Positions 49,558 to 57,739 of a stretch of DNA of 64,000 bases are shown here, in pieces. A program made the translations under genes and the position numbers. The notes below the pieces were generated by a model. That model saw only the letters and a list, made by a program, of their open reading frames with translations. It was not told where the DNA came from and did no database searches. Location of the stretch: positions 1-64,000 of IMG/VR virus record IMGVR_UViG_3300021962_000082, one strand, 5' to 3'. This DNA comes from a virus. How positions within the stretch are numbered: position 1 is the first letter of the stretch; every line of letters starts with the position of its first letter.

Positions 49558-49562
49558 ATAAT

Positions 49563-50945
49563 ATGGCTAACTTAGATTTTAGCGCCGACAAATATGAAGG
49601 GATTAAAGTGGCCGCGGATTGGATTCGAGATCTCGAGTCAAGCGACAGTCGATTACACAAAGAATCAGTAATTGAAAAAGCCTACATGGCCGCACAACTA
49701 GGCAGCTCTAGTGCCCAATGTTTTTTGTTCAACTGCTATCAAGCATACAATCCTTACTATGTGTTTGGTGTTCGCCAAGTGCCCGAAACAGAAGGGCTAG
49801 AACATCGCCCCAATCCGTGGCCTAAGTTCTGGGCCATGTGCGAAGCACTACGCACTCGAAGCTTAACAGGTCATGCTGCCCGCGATCGCATTCTTGCGGT
49901 GGCCAATGAGTTTGACAGCGAGCAATGGAATAACATGTGCCGCCGTGTACTGATCAAAGATCTACGATGCGGTATTAGTGAAAAAACGCTGAACAAGGTA
50001 CTGGGCAAAACAGAATGGCGTATTCCTGTTTTCACTTGCCAGTTGGCCACTGATAGCGACAAACATGTGAGCAAACTTAGGGGAAAGATGCGCATTGAAC
50101 GGAAACTAGATGGCGTGCGTGTGTTAGCATTAGTTTCTCCTACTGGTGTGACCTTGTATAGTCGCAATGGCAAGCAGTTTGATAACTTTCCTGACGTGGC
50201 TAGTACACTATTTCAGTATCGTGATTACTTTGCTTTTCGCCCCAGCCAGTCTTTTGTGCTAGATGGCGAAATCATGGGAGAAAGTTTCCAAGCACTGATG
50301 AAACAAGCACAACGCAAAAACGATATTGAAACCAAAGATATGGTTTACAATATTTTTGACGTTATTCCTTTAGAAGATTTTGAACGTGGATTTTGGAATG
50401 CACCGCTGAAGAAACGATTGCCACTCCTTGAAGCGGCACGTTCCCGTATAGAGAAGCATGCGGATTCTTTGGTTAACATACGATTTACTGATGGTATTGA
50501 AGTTGATTTGGATACTGCCGAAGGGCACGACATCATGCGTAGGTATGCAAATGATGCTGTAAATGCTGGGTATGAAGGCATTATGATCAAAGCATTGTCT
50601 GCACCTTATGAGTGCAAGCGTGGTAGTTTTTGGATGAAATGGAAACCAGTAATCACAGTAGATTTAACTATTGTGGGTTTTGAAGAAGGCACTGGTCGTA
50701 ATGCTGGGCGGTTAGGTGCTATAATATGTGAAGGGGAAGATGATGGACGTAAAATTCATGTTAATGTTGGCAGTGGTTTGTCTGATAGCAATCGTGATGA
50801 GTATTGGCTCAACCGGGATAGCTTACATGGCAACTTGGTCGAAGTCGAAGCTGATGCAGTTACTCAAAATCAAGACGGATCATACAGTTTAAGATTTCCC
50901 AGATTTGTTCGATTCCGAAGTTTCGAAGCTGGAGAAAAACTATAA
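49563..50945 (+). CDS. ATP-dependent DNA ligase (gp30-like)
   Basis: The ligase seals nicks in phage DNA. An N-terminal helical domain (about 1-165) is followed by the adenylation domain with the nucleotidyl lysine in ERKLDGVR (K181), motif III FVLDGEIMG, motif IIIa MVYNIFDVIP, motif IV YEGIMIKA and motif V WMKWKP. An OB domain follows. Length 460 matches T4 gp30 (487). It lies downstream of the early small genes on the same strand. Confidence 0.94.
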   Translation: MANLDFSADKYEGIKVAADWIRDLESSDSRLHKESVIEKAYMAAQLGSSSAQCFLFNCYQAYNPYYVFGVRQVPETEGLEHRPNPWPKFWAMCEALRTRSLTGHAARDRILAVANEFDSEQWNNMCRRVLIKDLRCGISEKTLNKVLGKTEWRIPVFTCQLATDSDKHVSKLRGKMRIERKLDGVRVLALVSPTGVTLYSRNGKQFDNFPDVASTLFQYRDYFAFRPSQSFVLDGEIMGESFQALMKQAQRKNDIETKDMVYNIFDVIPLEDFERGFWNAPLKKRLPLLEAARSRIEKHADSLVNIRFTDGIEVDLDTAEGHDIMRRYANDAVNAGYEGIMIKALSAPYECKRGSFWMKWKPVITVDLTIVGFEEGTGRNAGRLGAIICEGEDDGRKIHVNVGSGLSDSNRDEYWLNRDSLHGNLVEVEADAVTQNQDGSYSLRFPRFVRFRSFEAGEKL

Positions 50946-50957
50946 TCAAGGACAGTT

Positions 50958-51416
50958 GTGATAAAAAATGTAAAGTCTGACTATTACTTAAACTTTATTA
51001 AGGACGACCCAGTGCGTCCTCACCTGCCTACGTTTTGGCGGGTGGAACCCAACCGCGAAGTGTATGTGCTCGAGGACGACGAAACTAACGAAGTGTGCGC
51101 AATAATCTGTGTGGCATTTTGCGATCAAGTGCCCACTGACGAAGGTGAGTTAGAAAAGTTTTCCACGCCGGCGGAAGGTCAAGCCAAAGGGTCAATCGCT
51201 GTATTTTATACAGTATGGAGTTATCGTGGGGGCTCAGGGCGAGACATTGTGCTCGGTGTTGCTGACTTGATTAGAAACACTATGCCCGAAGTCAATCGCT
51301 TTGTGACACTTAGTCCAATGACTGAAATGGCACGCCGATTCCATCTTAAAAATGGTGCTGTTGTGTTGCAGGTTAATTCGACGTCGGTTAATTACGAATA
51401 CAAGTTTGACCAATGA
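50958..51416 (+). CDS. GNAT-like protein (tentative)
   Basis: A 152-residue protein that may have an acetyltransferase fold: VYVLEDDETNEVCAIICVAF as central strands, then YRGGSGRDIVLGVADLI in place of the acyl-CoA loop/helix, and FVTLSPMTEMARRFHLKNGA. The usual Q/RxxGxG/A motif is only approximate (YRGGSG). The start is GTG 50958. It overlaps the next gene by four bases. Confidence 0.55.
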   Translation: MIKNVKSDYYLNFIKDDPVRPHLPTFWRVEPNREVYVLEDDETNEVCAIICVAFCDQVPTDEGELEKFSTPAEGQAKGSIAVFYTVWSYRGGSGRDIVLGVADLIRNTMPEVNRFVTLSPMTEMARRFHLKNGAVVLQVNSTSVNYEYKFDQ

Positions 51417-51805
51417 ATGATCAGCACGACGAATTGATACAACACCTTAAAGGCATACGAGAAATAGTAATTAACAAATGTTATGGTGGGTTTGGAATAA
51501 GTCACGAAGCCGAATTGTTGTATCTTAAACGTGCTAGGATTGACTACACAACAAAAGATCGTACCAGCCGCGACGAAACACAACGTTACGGACCAATAAT
51601 ATTTGTTGATGACAAAGAGTGGAGCGGTTACGAAATATCTCGTGACGATCCGGTGTTGATATCCGTGATCAAAGAACTAGGCCAAGACTCTTGGGGTAAT
51701 TTTTCAGAATTGAAAATTATAAAAATCCCCGCCGATGTTGATTGGGACATTGAGCAGTATGATGGAGTCGAATGGGTGGTTGAAGTTCATAGAAAGTGGT
51801 ACTAA
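51413..51805 (+). CDS. Phage protein of unknown function (130 aa)
   Basis: A conserved-looking alpha/beta protein with NKCYGGFGISHEAELLYLK near residues 20-38 and IKIPADVDWDIEQYDGVEWV near the end. I recall similar hypothetical proteins in T4-like phages, without a function. It is translationally coupled to the GNAT-like gene by ATGA. Confidence 0.7.
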   Translation: MNDQHDELIQHLKGIREIVINKCYGGFGISHEAELLYLKRARIDYTTKDRTSRDETQRYGPIIFVDDKEWSGYEISRDDPVLISVIKELGQDSWGNFSELKIIKIPADVDWDIEQYDGVEWVVEVHRKWY

Positions 51806-51809
51806 AAAC

Positions 51810-51817
51810 GATAAATA
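51810..51817 (+). promoter_or_regulatory. Late promoter box GATAAATA
   Basis: One mismatch to TATAAATA. Predicted +1 is 51823, two bases before the ATG at 51825; no Shine-Dalgarno sequence is present. Confidence 0.5.
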
Positions 51818-51824
51818 TTAAACT

Positions 51825-53618
51825 ATGTTTCTAAGTCTTGTAACATTACTAGTGGCATTGGGTTTGTCGGTTATCGCAGCCTATTACTCAATTGCTGGTC
51901 TAGCGGCCATATTTGCGGCTGCTGTAGTGCCTATTATTATAATGGGTTCGGTATTAGAAGCGGCAAAAATTGTAGCAACACTATGGCTACATGAGTATTG
52001 GCGGCAAGCTCGATTCTTAATGAAGTTATACCTAGTGCCAGCAGTGGTTATGCTAATGCTGATCACTTCAATGGGCATATTTGGTTTCTTATCTAAGGCA
52101 CACTCTGATCAAACACTTTCAACTGGCGACATTGGCGCCAATATTTCTTTGTATGATGAACAAATCAAAGTTGAGCGAGATAACATTGAAAATGCGCGAG
52201 CATTAATTGCGCAACTAGACGGTGTGGTTAATGCTCTTACTACTGGCCAGGATAGAACAGGCCGTCGCGCAGATGGGTCGGAGTTTACAATTTCAAGTGC
52301 TGAACGTGCACTGACTACACGACGCAGTCAACAAAAAGATCGCGACGCATTAACTAAGAAAATTGAAGAAGCACAAAATCGCATACTAGAATTTCAAAAG
52401 AAGAAAGCGCCTATTGCTGCTGAACAGCGGAAAGTCGAAGCCGAAGTCGGTCCCATCAAATACATTGCTGCACTTATCTACGGTGACAACCCTGATACAA
52501 ATGTTTTAGAAAGGGCTGTGCGTTGGGTAATAATATTATTAGTATGTGTGTTTGATCCACTGGCTATTATGATGCTGTTAGCCGCTACTGAAAGTTTATC
52601 TTGGACTCGGCAAAAAAAACAAGCATTACTAAATTCACTGGCTCCTGCAACTGAAGCAGCGCCTAAATCTGAAATTTATGTGGATGAGCCGCCTAATTTT
52701 GATGATGAAGAAATAGAAGAACCCAACCTTGATCACGGTACTTGCCATAAATGTGGAACTGCATTAGAGCTCGCCCCGGGCATTGGTCCTTTTTGTCCCA
52801 ATCGCAATTGCGATGTTGCAGACGGCCCGTTTTTTGATGAACCCCAGCCCCACCGCCCCGAAACGCACCCATACCTAAGAAAAGGTTTTGCTGGATTCCC
52901 CAATCATATAAAACCAATTGTTGCACCAACATCTAAGTATGAACCAGACAATGGCCTACTGACTGATGAACAGATTAAACAAATAGCCGAAACGGCCGAA
53001 GTACCTACAACAATAAAAAAAGTAACATCAACAATACTTGATGTTCCGGAGGAGGAAAAACCCCATGATGAAGAAATTGTTAACGTTAGGCTTGCCGAAC
53101 CTGAAGAAATTGAACCAGCGGTACCAGAAGTTAGTGCCCCTGCCGAAGATGAATTGGTTGACGACGATGATAGTGAATTTGACGGCATGGATGTTAACGA
53201 AAAAGCAGCAGCCCGGCGCTGGAAAGCAGTCCACCCAAATCAAACATTAAAATTTCAACGACGGTTAGTTGATCTTGGAAAAATACTCCAAGTTCCTTGG
53301 ATGTCGCCCGAATACTATTACAAACTGTCCCCCGACGCTGACATGGGCAACGAAACCAACTCGGGTTTTGGTATTGCGTTCCCACCTAATCCCAAAAAAG
53401 GTGACAGCTTCTTGCGTGTAGATCGCCTGCCCAGCTTGTTATTCAAATACAATGGTAAAATTTGGATTGAAGTTGACAAAGCACTAAATGATCGTTATGC
53501 TCACGATCAAGCATACATTGATCATCTTATTGCTAAAATTGATTCAGGTGAATATGATCCAGACTTGTTAAGTGATGCTGAAAGAATTCAAATTGAACAA
53601 CGACTAACTGGAAAATAA
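51825..53618 (+). CDS. Membrane protein with coiled coil and zinc ribbon
   Basis: A 597-residue protein with at least three membrane helices: about 5-30, 32-52 and 65-90 (LYLVPAVVMLMLITSMGIFG). A periplasmic or cytosolic coiled coil covers about 105-210, and another membrane segment about 225-255. After it a C4 zinc ribbon (CHKCG ... CPNRNC, about 307-330), a long acidic Pro/Glu-rich linker, and a C-terminal domain starting near RWKAVHPNQTLKF. Related multi-helix 'coil-containing' proteins occur in aquatic T4-like phages. The late leaderless promoter and the size suggest a virion or envelope-interacting role. Confidence 0.68.
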   Translation: MFLSLVTLLVALGLSVIAAYYSIAGLAAIFAAAVVPIIIMGSVLEAAKIVATLWLHEYWRQARFLMKLYLVPAVVMLMLITSMGIFGFLSKAHSDQTLSTGDIGANISLYDEQIKVERDNIENARALIAQLDGVVNALTTGQDRTGRRADGSEFTISSAERALTTRRSQQKDRDALTKKIEEAQNRILEFQKKKAPIAAEQRKVEAEVGPIKYIAALIYGDNPDTNVLERAVRWVIILLVCVFDPLAIMMLLAATESLSWTRQKKQALLNSLAPATEAAPKSEIYVDEPPNFDDEEIEEPNLDHGTCHKCGTALELAPGIGPFCPNRNCDVADGPFFDEPQPHRPETHPYLRKGFAGFPNHIKPIVAPTSKYEPDNGLLTDEQIKQIAETAEVPTTIKKVTSTILDVPEEEKPHDEEIVNVRLAEPEEIEPAVPEVSAPAEDELVDDDDSEFDGMDVNEKAAARRWKAVHPNQTLKFQRRLVDLGKILQVPWMSPEYYYKLSPDADMGNETNSGFGIAFPPNPKKGDSFLRVDRLPSLLFKYNGKIWIEVDKALNDRYAHDQAYIDHLIAKIDSGEYDPDLLSDAERIQIEQRLTGK

Positions 53619-53619
53619 C

Positions 53620-54825
53620 ATGGCCATATTAACCACGCCCACGCATTGTAATTTTTGTGATAAACACAAAGATCAAGTGGTTAAACTAATAGTAGGCAAC
53701 CACGTGGGCATTTGTAATGAGTGCGTGGAATTTTGTCATGAACTGTTGAGCAAAGCAGAAAAGAACGCAAAAAAATTAACCAACGTTTCGCTAGATCCTC
53801 GCGAAATTCATCAATTCCTTGATCAGTATGTTATAGGTCAAGATGTAGCAAAAATGATATTAAGTGTATCAATTGCCAATCATTATAAACGTATTGGCAA
53901 CACTGATCCCAACAACGAAATACAAAAAGCAAACATTCTAATTACTGGTCCTACTGGTACTGGCAAAACACTGATGGCTCGCACGGTAGCCAAGTATTTA
54001 GATGTACCGTTTGTTATTGCTGATGCTACCACGTTAACTGAAGCTGGTTATGTAGGCGATGATGTAGACAGCGTGATACAACGTTTATATCACGCAAGTG
54101 GCAATGATATAGAACGAGCACAGCGTGGCATTATTTTTCTAGATGAAGTAGATAAAATTGCTCGCAAAGGTGAAAGTTCCACGGTATCAAGAGATGTGTC
54201 AGGTGAAGGTGTACAGCAGGCTTTGCTTAAATTAATTGAAGGCACTAAATGTAAAATTCCATATCAAGGTGGCCGCAAAGGAGCCAATGGGGAAACATTT
54301 GAAATTGACACTTCAAACATGCTGTTTATTGCTGGTGGTGCTTTTGTGGGATTGGATCAAATTGTTAAAACAAGAACACAAGGAACTACTATTGGTTTTA
54401 GTTCAAAAACTACTGCACAAAAAAATGAAACAGCCGAAGCAATCTCTCCTGATGATTTAGTGCGATATGGCATGATACCCGAGTTTGTGGGACGTTTCCC
54501 CACAGTTGTGGAATTACAAGAGCTTACTAAACCACAGTTGATTTCTGTTTTAACACAAACAAAAAATAATCTAGTGGGACAGTATAGATGGCTATTTGAC
54601 CAAGACGGTGTAGCATTGGACTTTGACACTGACAGTTTAGATCTAATTGCTGAACGCACTATGATTAAAAAAACTGGTGCACGGGGACTACACACTGAAC
54701 TGGAACGCATTCTTATGCCGCACATGTACAACCTTAAAGATTATCGCTCACGCAATATCCTAAAAATAGCCATTGACAAAACGCAAGTAGTCAATCCAGT
54801 TAAATTAGAACAACAAAATTCTTAA
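53620..54825 (+). CDS. clpX: ClpX-like AAA+ unfoldase
   Basis: ClpX unfolds proteins and feeds them to ClpP. The N-terminal zinc domain is complete (C10, C13, C32, C35). Walker A GPTGTGKT is at 110-117, Walker B IIFLDEVD at 171-178, the GYVG pore loop at 143-146, and sensor 2 GARGLH near the end. The IGF tripeptide that docks on ClpP is present at 258-260 ([10 protein letters not shown]). At 401 residues it is near full length (E. coli 424). No ClpP is in the window, so it would pair with host ClpP. It follows the membrane protein by one base and lies before hsp20 and clpS. Confidence 0.93.
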   Translation: MAILTTPTHCNFCDKHKDQVVKLIVGNHVGICNECVEFCHELLSKAEKNAKKLTNVSLDPREIHQFLDQYVIGQDVAKMILSVSIANHYKRIGNTDPNNEIQKANILITGPTGTGKTLMARTVAKYLDVPFVIADATTLTEAGYVGDDVDSVIQRLYHASGNDIERAQRGIIFLDEVDKIARKGESSTVSRDVSGEGVQQALLKLIEGTKCKIPYQGGRKGANGETFEIDTSNMLFIAGGAFVGLDQIVKTRTQGTTIGFSSKTTAQKNETAEAISPDDLVRYGMIPEFVGRFPTVVELQELTKPQLISVLTQTKNNLVGQYRWLFDQDGVALDFDTDSLDLIAERTMIKKTGARGLHTELERILMPHMYNLKDYRSRNILKIAIDKTQVVNPVKLEQQNS

Positions 54826-54866
54826 CAAATTTTACCAATTATCTTTTAATTTAATGATAATTTGTG

Positions 54867-54872
54867 TATAAT
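54867..54872 (+). promoter_or_regulatory. -10 box TATAAT upstream of hsp20
   Basis: Good -10 hexamer; the region 17 bp upstream is TTTTAA-like, so the -35 is weak. The hexamer merges into a late-like AATAAATA (54870-54877), so early and late use are both possible. Confidence 0.45.
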
Positions 54873-54877
54873 AAATA
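54870..54877 (+). promoter_or_regulatory. Late promoter box AATAAATA overlapping -10 of hsp20
   Basis: One mismatch to TATAAATA. The predicted start near 54883 falls in the left arm of the leader hairpin, whereas start from TATAAT (about 54879) keeps the hairpin whole. Confidence 0.38.
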
Positions 54878-54879
54878 GT

Positions 54880-54907
54880 ATTGTAGCGCCGATGGCCGGG
54901 CTACAAT
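54880..54907 (+). promoter_or_regulatory. Stable leader hairpin of hsp20 mRNA
   Basis: ATTGTAGC (54880-54887) pairs perfectly with GCTACAAT (54900-54907), with an inner CCG/CGG stem. No T run follows. It occupies the 5' part of the leader, as the stable first hairpins of heat-shock RNA thermometers do. Confidence 0.6.
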
Positions 54908-54916
54908 TATAGTCAT

Positions 54917-54934
54917 CTTGCTTATGAAAGGAGA
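54917..54934 (+). promoter_or_regulatory. ROSE-like RNA thermometer hairpin (hsp20 Shine-Dalgarno)
   Basis: TTGCTT (54918-54923) can pair with AAGGAG (54928-54933) over an ATGA loop: T-A, T-A, C-G, a G-G opposition, T-A and a T-G pair. The UUGCU anti-Shine-Dalgarno with a G-G mismatch is the hallmark of ROSE elements of small heat-shock genes. It would hide the ribosome site at low temperature. Confidence 0.55.
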
Positions 54935-54940
54935 AAACAA

Positions 54941-55399
54941 ATGACAAAAACTCTCGCACTTCGTAGTTTCGACATTCCCGCACTCACCAAATTTGGTATC
55001 GGTTTTGATAACATGTTTGATGAGCTTATGCGTGTGACTGCTCAGCAATCTTCCACTAACTACCCACCCTATGATATTGTACAAATCAATGAGGATGAGT
55101 ACATGATCAGCTTGGCTGTGGCTGGTTTTGGTTCCGATAACTTGACGGTTACCAAGGAGAAAAAATTCTTGGTTATCGAAGGCAAGCACACTCGTGAGAC
55201 TGTGGAGCAGGAAGATACTAAAACAAAGTATCTACACAAAGGCATTAGCGAACGCAGCTTCCGTCGTGAATTTCAGTTAGCCGATCACGTGGACATTGTT
55301 AACGCTCACCTAGAGCTTGGCATTTTAAATGTTCACCTGAAGCGTGAAATTCCTGAAGAAGCCAAGCCAAAGTCTATTGCTATCACTTACGCAAAGTAG
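54941..55399 (+). CDS. Small heat-shock protein (Hsp20/IbpA-like)
   Basis: Hsp20 chaperones hold unfolding proteins. The alpha-crystallin domain spans about 35-140: NYPPYDIVQINEDEYMISLAVAGF, LTVTKEKKFLVIEGKH, ISERSFRREFQLADHV and LELGILNVHLKREIP. The start FDIPALTKFGIGFDNMFDEL matches IbpA-like N-termini. Length 152 is normal. The leader carries a probable ROSE-type thermometer. It lies between clpX and clpS. Confidence 0.93.
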   Translation: MTKTLALRSFDIPALTKFGIGFDNMFDELMRVTAQQSSTNYPPYDIVQINEDEYMISLAVAGFGSDNLTVTKEKKFLVIEGKHTRETVEQEDTKTKYLHKGISERSFRREFQLADHVDIVNAHLELGILNVHLKREIPEEAKPKSIAITYAK

Positions 55400-55417
55400 T
55401 ATAATTGTCATAAGTAC

Positions 55418-55442
55418 AGTGGCAGCAGGTGCTGCCACTTTA
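55418..55442 (+). terminator. Hairpin between hsp20 and clpS (weak terminator)
   Basis: AGTGGCAGC (55418-55426) and GCTGCCACT (55431-55439) pair perfectly around AGGT; only three to four Ts follow. It may attenuate rather than stop transcription into clpS. Confidence 0.55.
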
Positions 55443-55457
55443 AAATAAGGACATAAC

Positions 55458-55775
55458 ATGGCGTCTCAAGATACTAAAGTAATAACAAAAACACAAATTG
55501 AATTACGCGAGCCACCGTTGTTTAAAATAATTTACTTAAATGACAATAAAACATCTGTAGATTTTGTAGTTGAAAGTTTAATTAAACACTTTGACTACAA
55601 TGCAGATACTGCTGTTGCCATTACCAACGACATTCATAACAGCGGTTCAGCAGTTGTGGCTGTTTTGCCCTATGAAATTGCTGAACAAAAAGGCATCGAA
55701 GTTACAGTTGAAGCTCGAAATAACGACTTTCCGTTACAAGTTAGACTAGAGCCCGATACAGTCACTAGTAGTTAA
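55458..55775 (+). CDS. clpS: ClpS-like N-degron adaptor
   Basis: ClpS delivers proteins with destabilising N-terminal residues to Clp unfoldases. The fold is clear: LFKIIYLNDNKTSVDFVVES with N28/D29 of the substrate pocket, DIHNSGSAVVAVLPYEIAEQ with H60 of the pocket, and the last strand FPLQVRLEPD. The 105-residue length is normal, with a flexible N-terminus. It comes after hsp20 and has AAGGA upstream. Host ClpA would normally be its partner, since the phage has only ClpX. The 3' end overlaps a convergent gene by 11 bases. Confidence 0.88.
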   Translation: MASQDTKVITKTQIELREPPLFKIIYLNDNKTSVDFVVESLIKHFDYNADTAVAITNDIHNSGSAVVAVLPYEIAEQKGIEVTVEARNNDFPLQVRLEPDTVTSS

Positions 55776-56553
55776 TGGTAATGCGTTTGGGGTAAAAAGC
55801 GGGCTGCCAGTCAGCATCATCAGCCCGCCCTCTACAGTTGTTAACATAGCGTATGCCTGAGAATTTTTGATCCACGCTGTCGTGATAATGCCCAAAGCAC
55901 CAGGTGTCAATTTTGTTTTCAGAATCTTCATCCAACGCCAGCATCATTAACCTGTTGCCCATTTTGTTAAATTCATAAGTGTCAGTAATACGCAAATCGT
56001 GGCTGATAAGATCTTTAAAAGGTACAGTATGAGTAACAACCACAATGCGTTTAACATCAGGATGCTTTTGCAATCGTCTTATGCTGTTAATCATATAAAG
56101 TGCGTCTTGTTCCGCTAATGCGTGAATTCTTTCGGCACTAGCACGACGAGTTTTCATAACATCAGTCCACCACAGCTTGCATTGTACTGGGTCAATATTG
56201 TCATCTAAGTCCCAAGTCCACCAACCATTGGTTCCAATAATAGCAACACCGCTGATGATCACACAGTTGTTTTGTAGAAATACCACATTTGGAATGTTGG
56301 CAATAGCCTTTTCCAACATGAGATAACTATGGTCAAGTGTATCTAAATGATGACGATGTTCGTTGTTGCCGTCAATATAAAAAACTGCGTTATAGCATTG
56401 ACCCAAGTGCGTCAGCGTTTGCTTAACCACTTCAAGGTCGCGAGAAATGTCACCGGCAACTACACAAATCGTGCTAGTTGCTTGTCCAGTCCAATCTAGT
56501 GTTTCGTGAGAATCCAGGTGAAGGTCGGAAATTAAATCAAATGATAAATGCAT
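55765..56553 (-). CDS. Calcineurin-like metallophosphoesterase
   Basis: The five metal-binding blocks are in order: ISDLHLD (D-x-H), VVAGDIS (GD), YIDGNNEH (GNxEH), VVVTHTVP (H) and CFGHYHDS (GHxH). The family cleaves phosphoesters of nucleotides, nucleic acids or proteins; the substrate cannot be read. The 262-residue length is usual. It is convergent with clpS (11-base overlap) and divergent from the 120-aa gene at 56580. Confidence 0.9.
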   Translation of the reverse strand: MHLSFDLISDLHLDSHETLDWTGQATSTICVVAGDISRDLEVVKQTLTHLGQCYNAVFYIDGNNEHRHHLDTLDHSYLMLEKAIANIPNVVFLQNNCVIISGVAIIGTNGWWTWDLDDNIDPVQCKLWWTDVMKTRRASAERIHALAEQDALYMINSIRRLQKHPDVKRIVVVTHTVPFKDLISHDLRITDTYEFNKMGNRLMMLALDEDSENKIDTWCFGHYHDSVDQKFSGIRYVNNCRGRADDADWQPAFYPKRITINY

Positions 56554-56579
56554 GATACATATTTAAAAGGATTTGCAGT

Positions 56580-56942
56580 ATGAATATTATTATTGACCCA
56601 AAAGACTTGAAATCTTATCAAGAAAAATATACGGTGCTGGAATTAGATACTTTTCGCCTACTGCCCGAAAATCGCGAAGTCAAGGCCTACTGCGTCATTG
56701 AAGCAATACCTATTATGGAATTGCAATTAATTGAAAGCAGAAGGAATTTGCACAACGGTTTGTTGGAAAACTATCGCAAACGAAATTGGGATTACTGCAA
56801 TCAAGCACTTGATCATTTGGTTGGCAGCTGGAACAATGAATTAGACTCGTTTTATCAAGACATGCGTAATAGGATCGATCGCTATATGGAAAACGATCCC
56901 GGTGAGTCCTGGGATGGCGTTATAGAAAAACAAGCAGCATGA
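56580..56942 (+). CDS. Phage protein of unknown function (120 aa)
   Basis: A charged helical protein with LESRRNLHNGLLENYRKRNWDY-like composition in the middle and DSFYQDMRNRIDRYMEN near the end. No family is recognised. Its stop overlaps the next ATG by four bases, so it is coupled to the UDP-sugar dehydrogenase gene. Confidence 0.65.
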   Translation: MNIIIDPKDLKSYQEKYTVLELDTFRLLPENREVKAYCVIEAIPIMELQLIESRRNLHNGLLENYRKRNWDYCNQALDHLVGSWNNELDSFYQDMRNRIDRYMENDPGESWDGVIEKQAA

Positions 56943-57739
56943 ACATAGGAATCGTTGGCTTTGGTTATGTGGGTTCGGCTGTAGCGGCCAGTTACGCCGA
57001 CAATCAAGTGTTGGTCTATGATCCTAAATATCCTGAGATATCCAGGTCCCTAAACGATATCAAACGAGAGTGTGAATTTGTTTTTGTATGTGTGCCAACA
57101 CCTAGCGGCCCAGGGGGATGTGATACCAGTATGCTGGATAACGTTATTGGTCAGTTGAAAGGCTATACAGGCGTTGTAATTGTAAAATCAACTGCCCCGC
57201 CTCAATGGTATGCAGTAGCCGAAGCGGCAGCCGGATTGAAAATTGCACATGTTCCGGAATTTTTAACGCAAGCACGAGCCAAGTATGACTATGTTAATCC
57301 CCATAAAATTGTTGTTGGCTGTAAAACAGAATTAAGAAACGAAGTTAAACGAGCATTGATGGCAAGTGCAATCAACTTTGATCGCATTGCTAACATTGAG
57401 TTTTGTTCTATAGCAGAAGCTAGTTTTTTCAAGTATATGGCCAATAATTTTCTAGCAATGAAAGTTGTAATCAACAATGAGTTTGCACAACTGGCACAGG
57501 CTATGGGACTGGATTGGGAAACACTGGCTTCAATGGCACGCACTGACACCAGATTGGGCAACACACACTGGGCAGTACCCGGACCTGACGGCGACTATGG
57601 ATTTGGTGGTGCTTGCTTTCCCAAGGATACAGAAGCATTACAAGTTATGGCTCAAGACTTAGATGTTGAAACAACCATGCTTGACACAGCCGTAAGCACT
57701 AACAAAAATCTAAGATTTAGTTTTAACAAACACCATTAA
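56939..57739 (+). CDS. UDP-glucose/GDP-mannose dehydrogenase-like, short form
   Basis: The family oxidises nucleotide sugars to uronic acids. The NAD-binding motif is GFGYVG (7-12), then FVCVPTPSG; the central domain has K165 and the catalytic C226 in GFGGACFPKD. The protein ends at 266 residues, shortly after the central domain, whereas usual members have about 390-450. The C-terminal UDP-sugar-binding domain is missing. It may use another donor or a partner. A link with the glycan island is plausible. Confidence 0.82.
   Translation: MNIGIVGFGYVGSAVAASYADNQVLVYDPKYPEISRSLNDIKRECEFVFVCVPTPSGPGGCDTSMLDNVIGQLKGYTGVVIVKSTAPPQWYAVAEAAAGLKIAHVPEFLTQARAKYDYVNPHKIVVGCKTELRNEVKRALMASAINFDRIANIEFCSIAEASFFKYMANNFLAMKVVINNEFAQLAQAMGLDWETLASMARTDTRLGNTHWAVPGPDGDYGFGGACFPKDTEALQVMAQDLDVETTMLDTAVSTNKNLRFSFNKHH

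Noticed and set aside
50715-50735. TATAAT inside the DNA ligase gene as a promoter
   Set aside because: No -35 box at a proper distance and no gene start downstream that needs it.
54880-54907. Leader hairpin of hsp20 as a terminator of clpX
   Set aside because: No T run follows the stem, and it lies in the leader between the promoter and hsp20.
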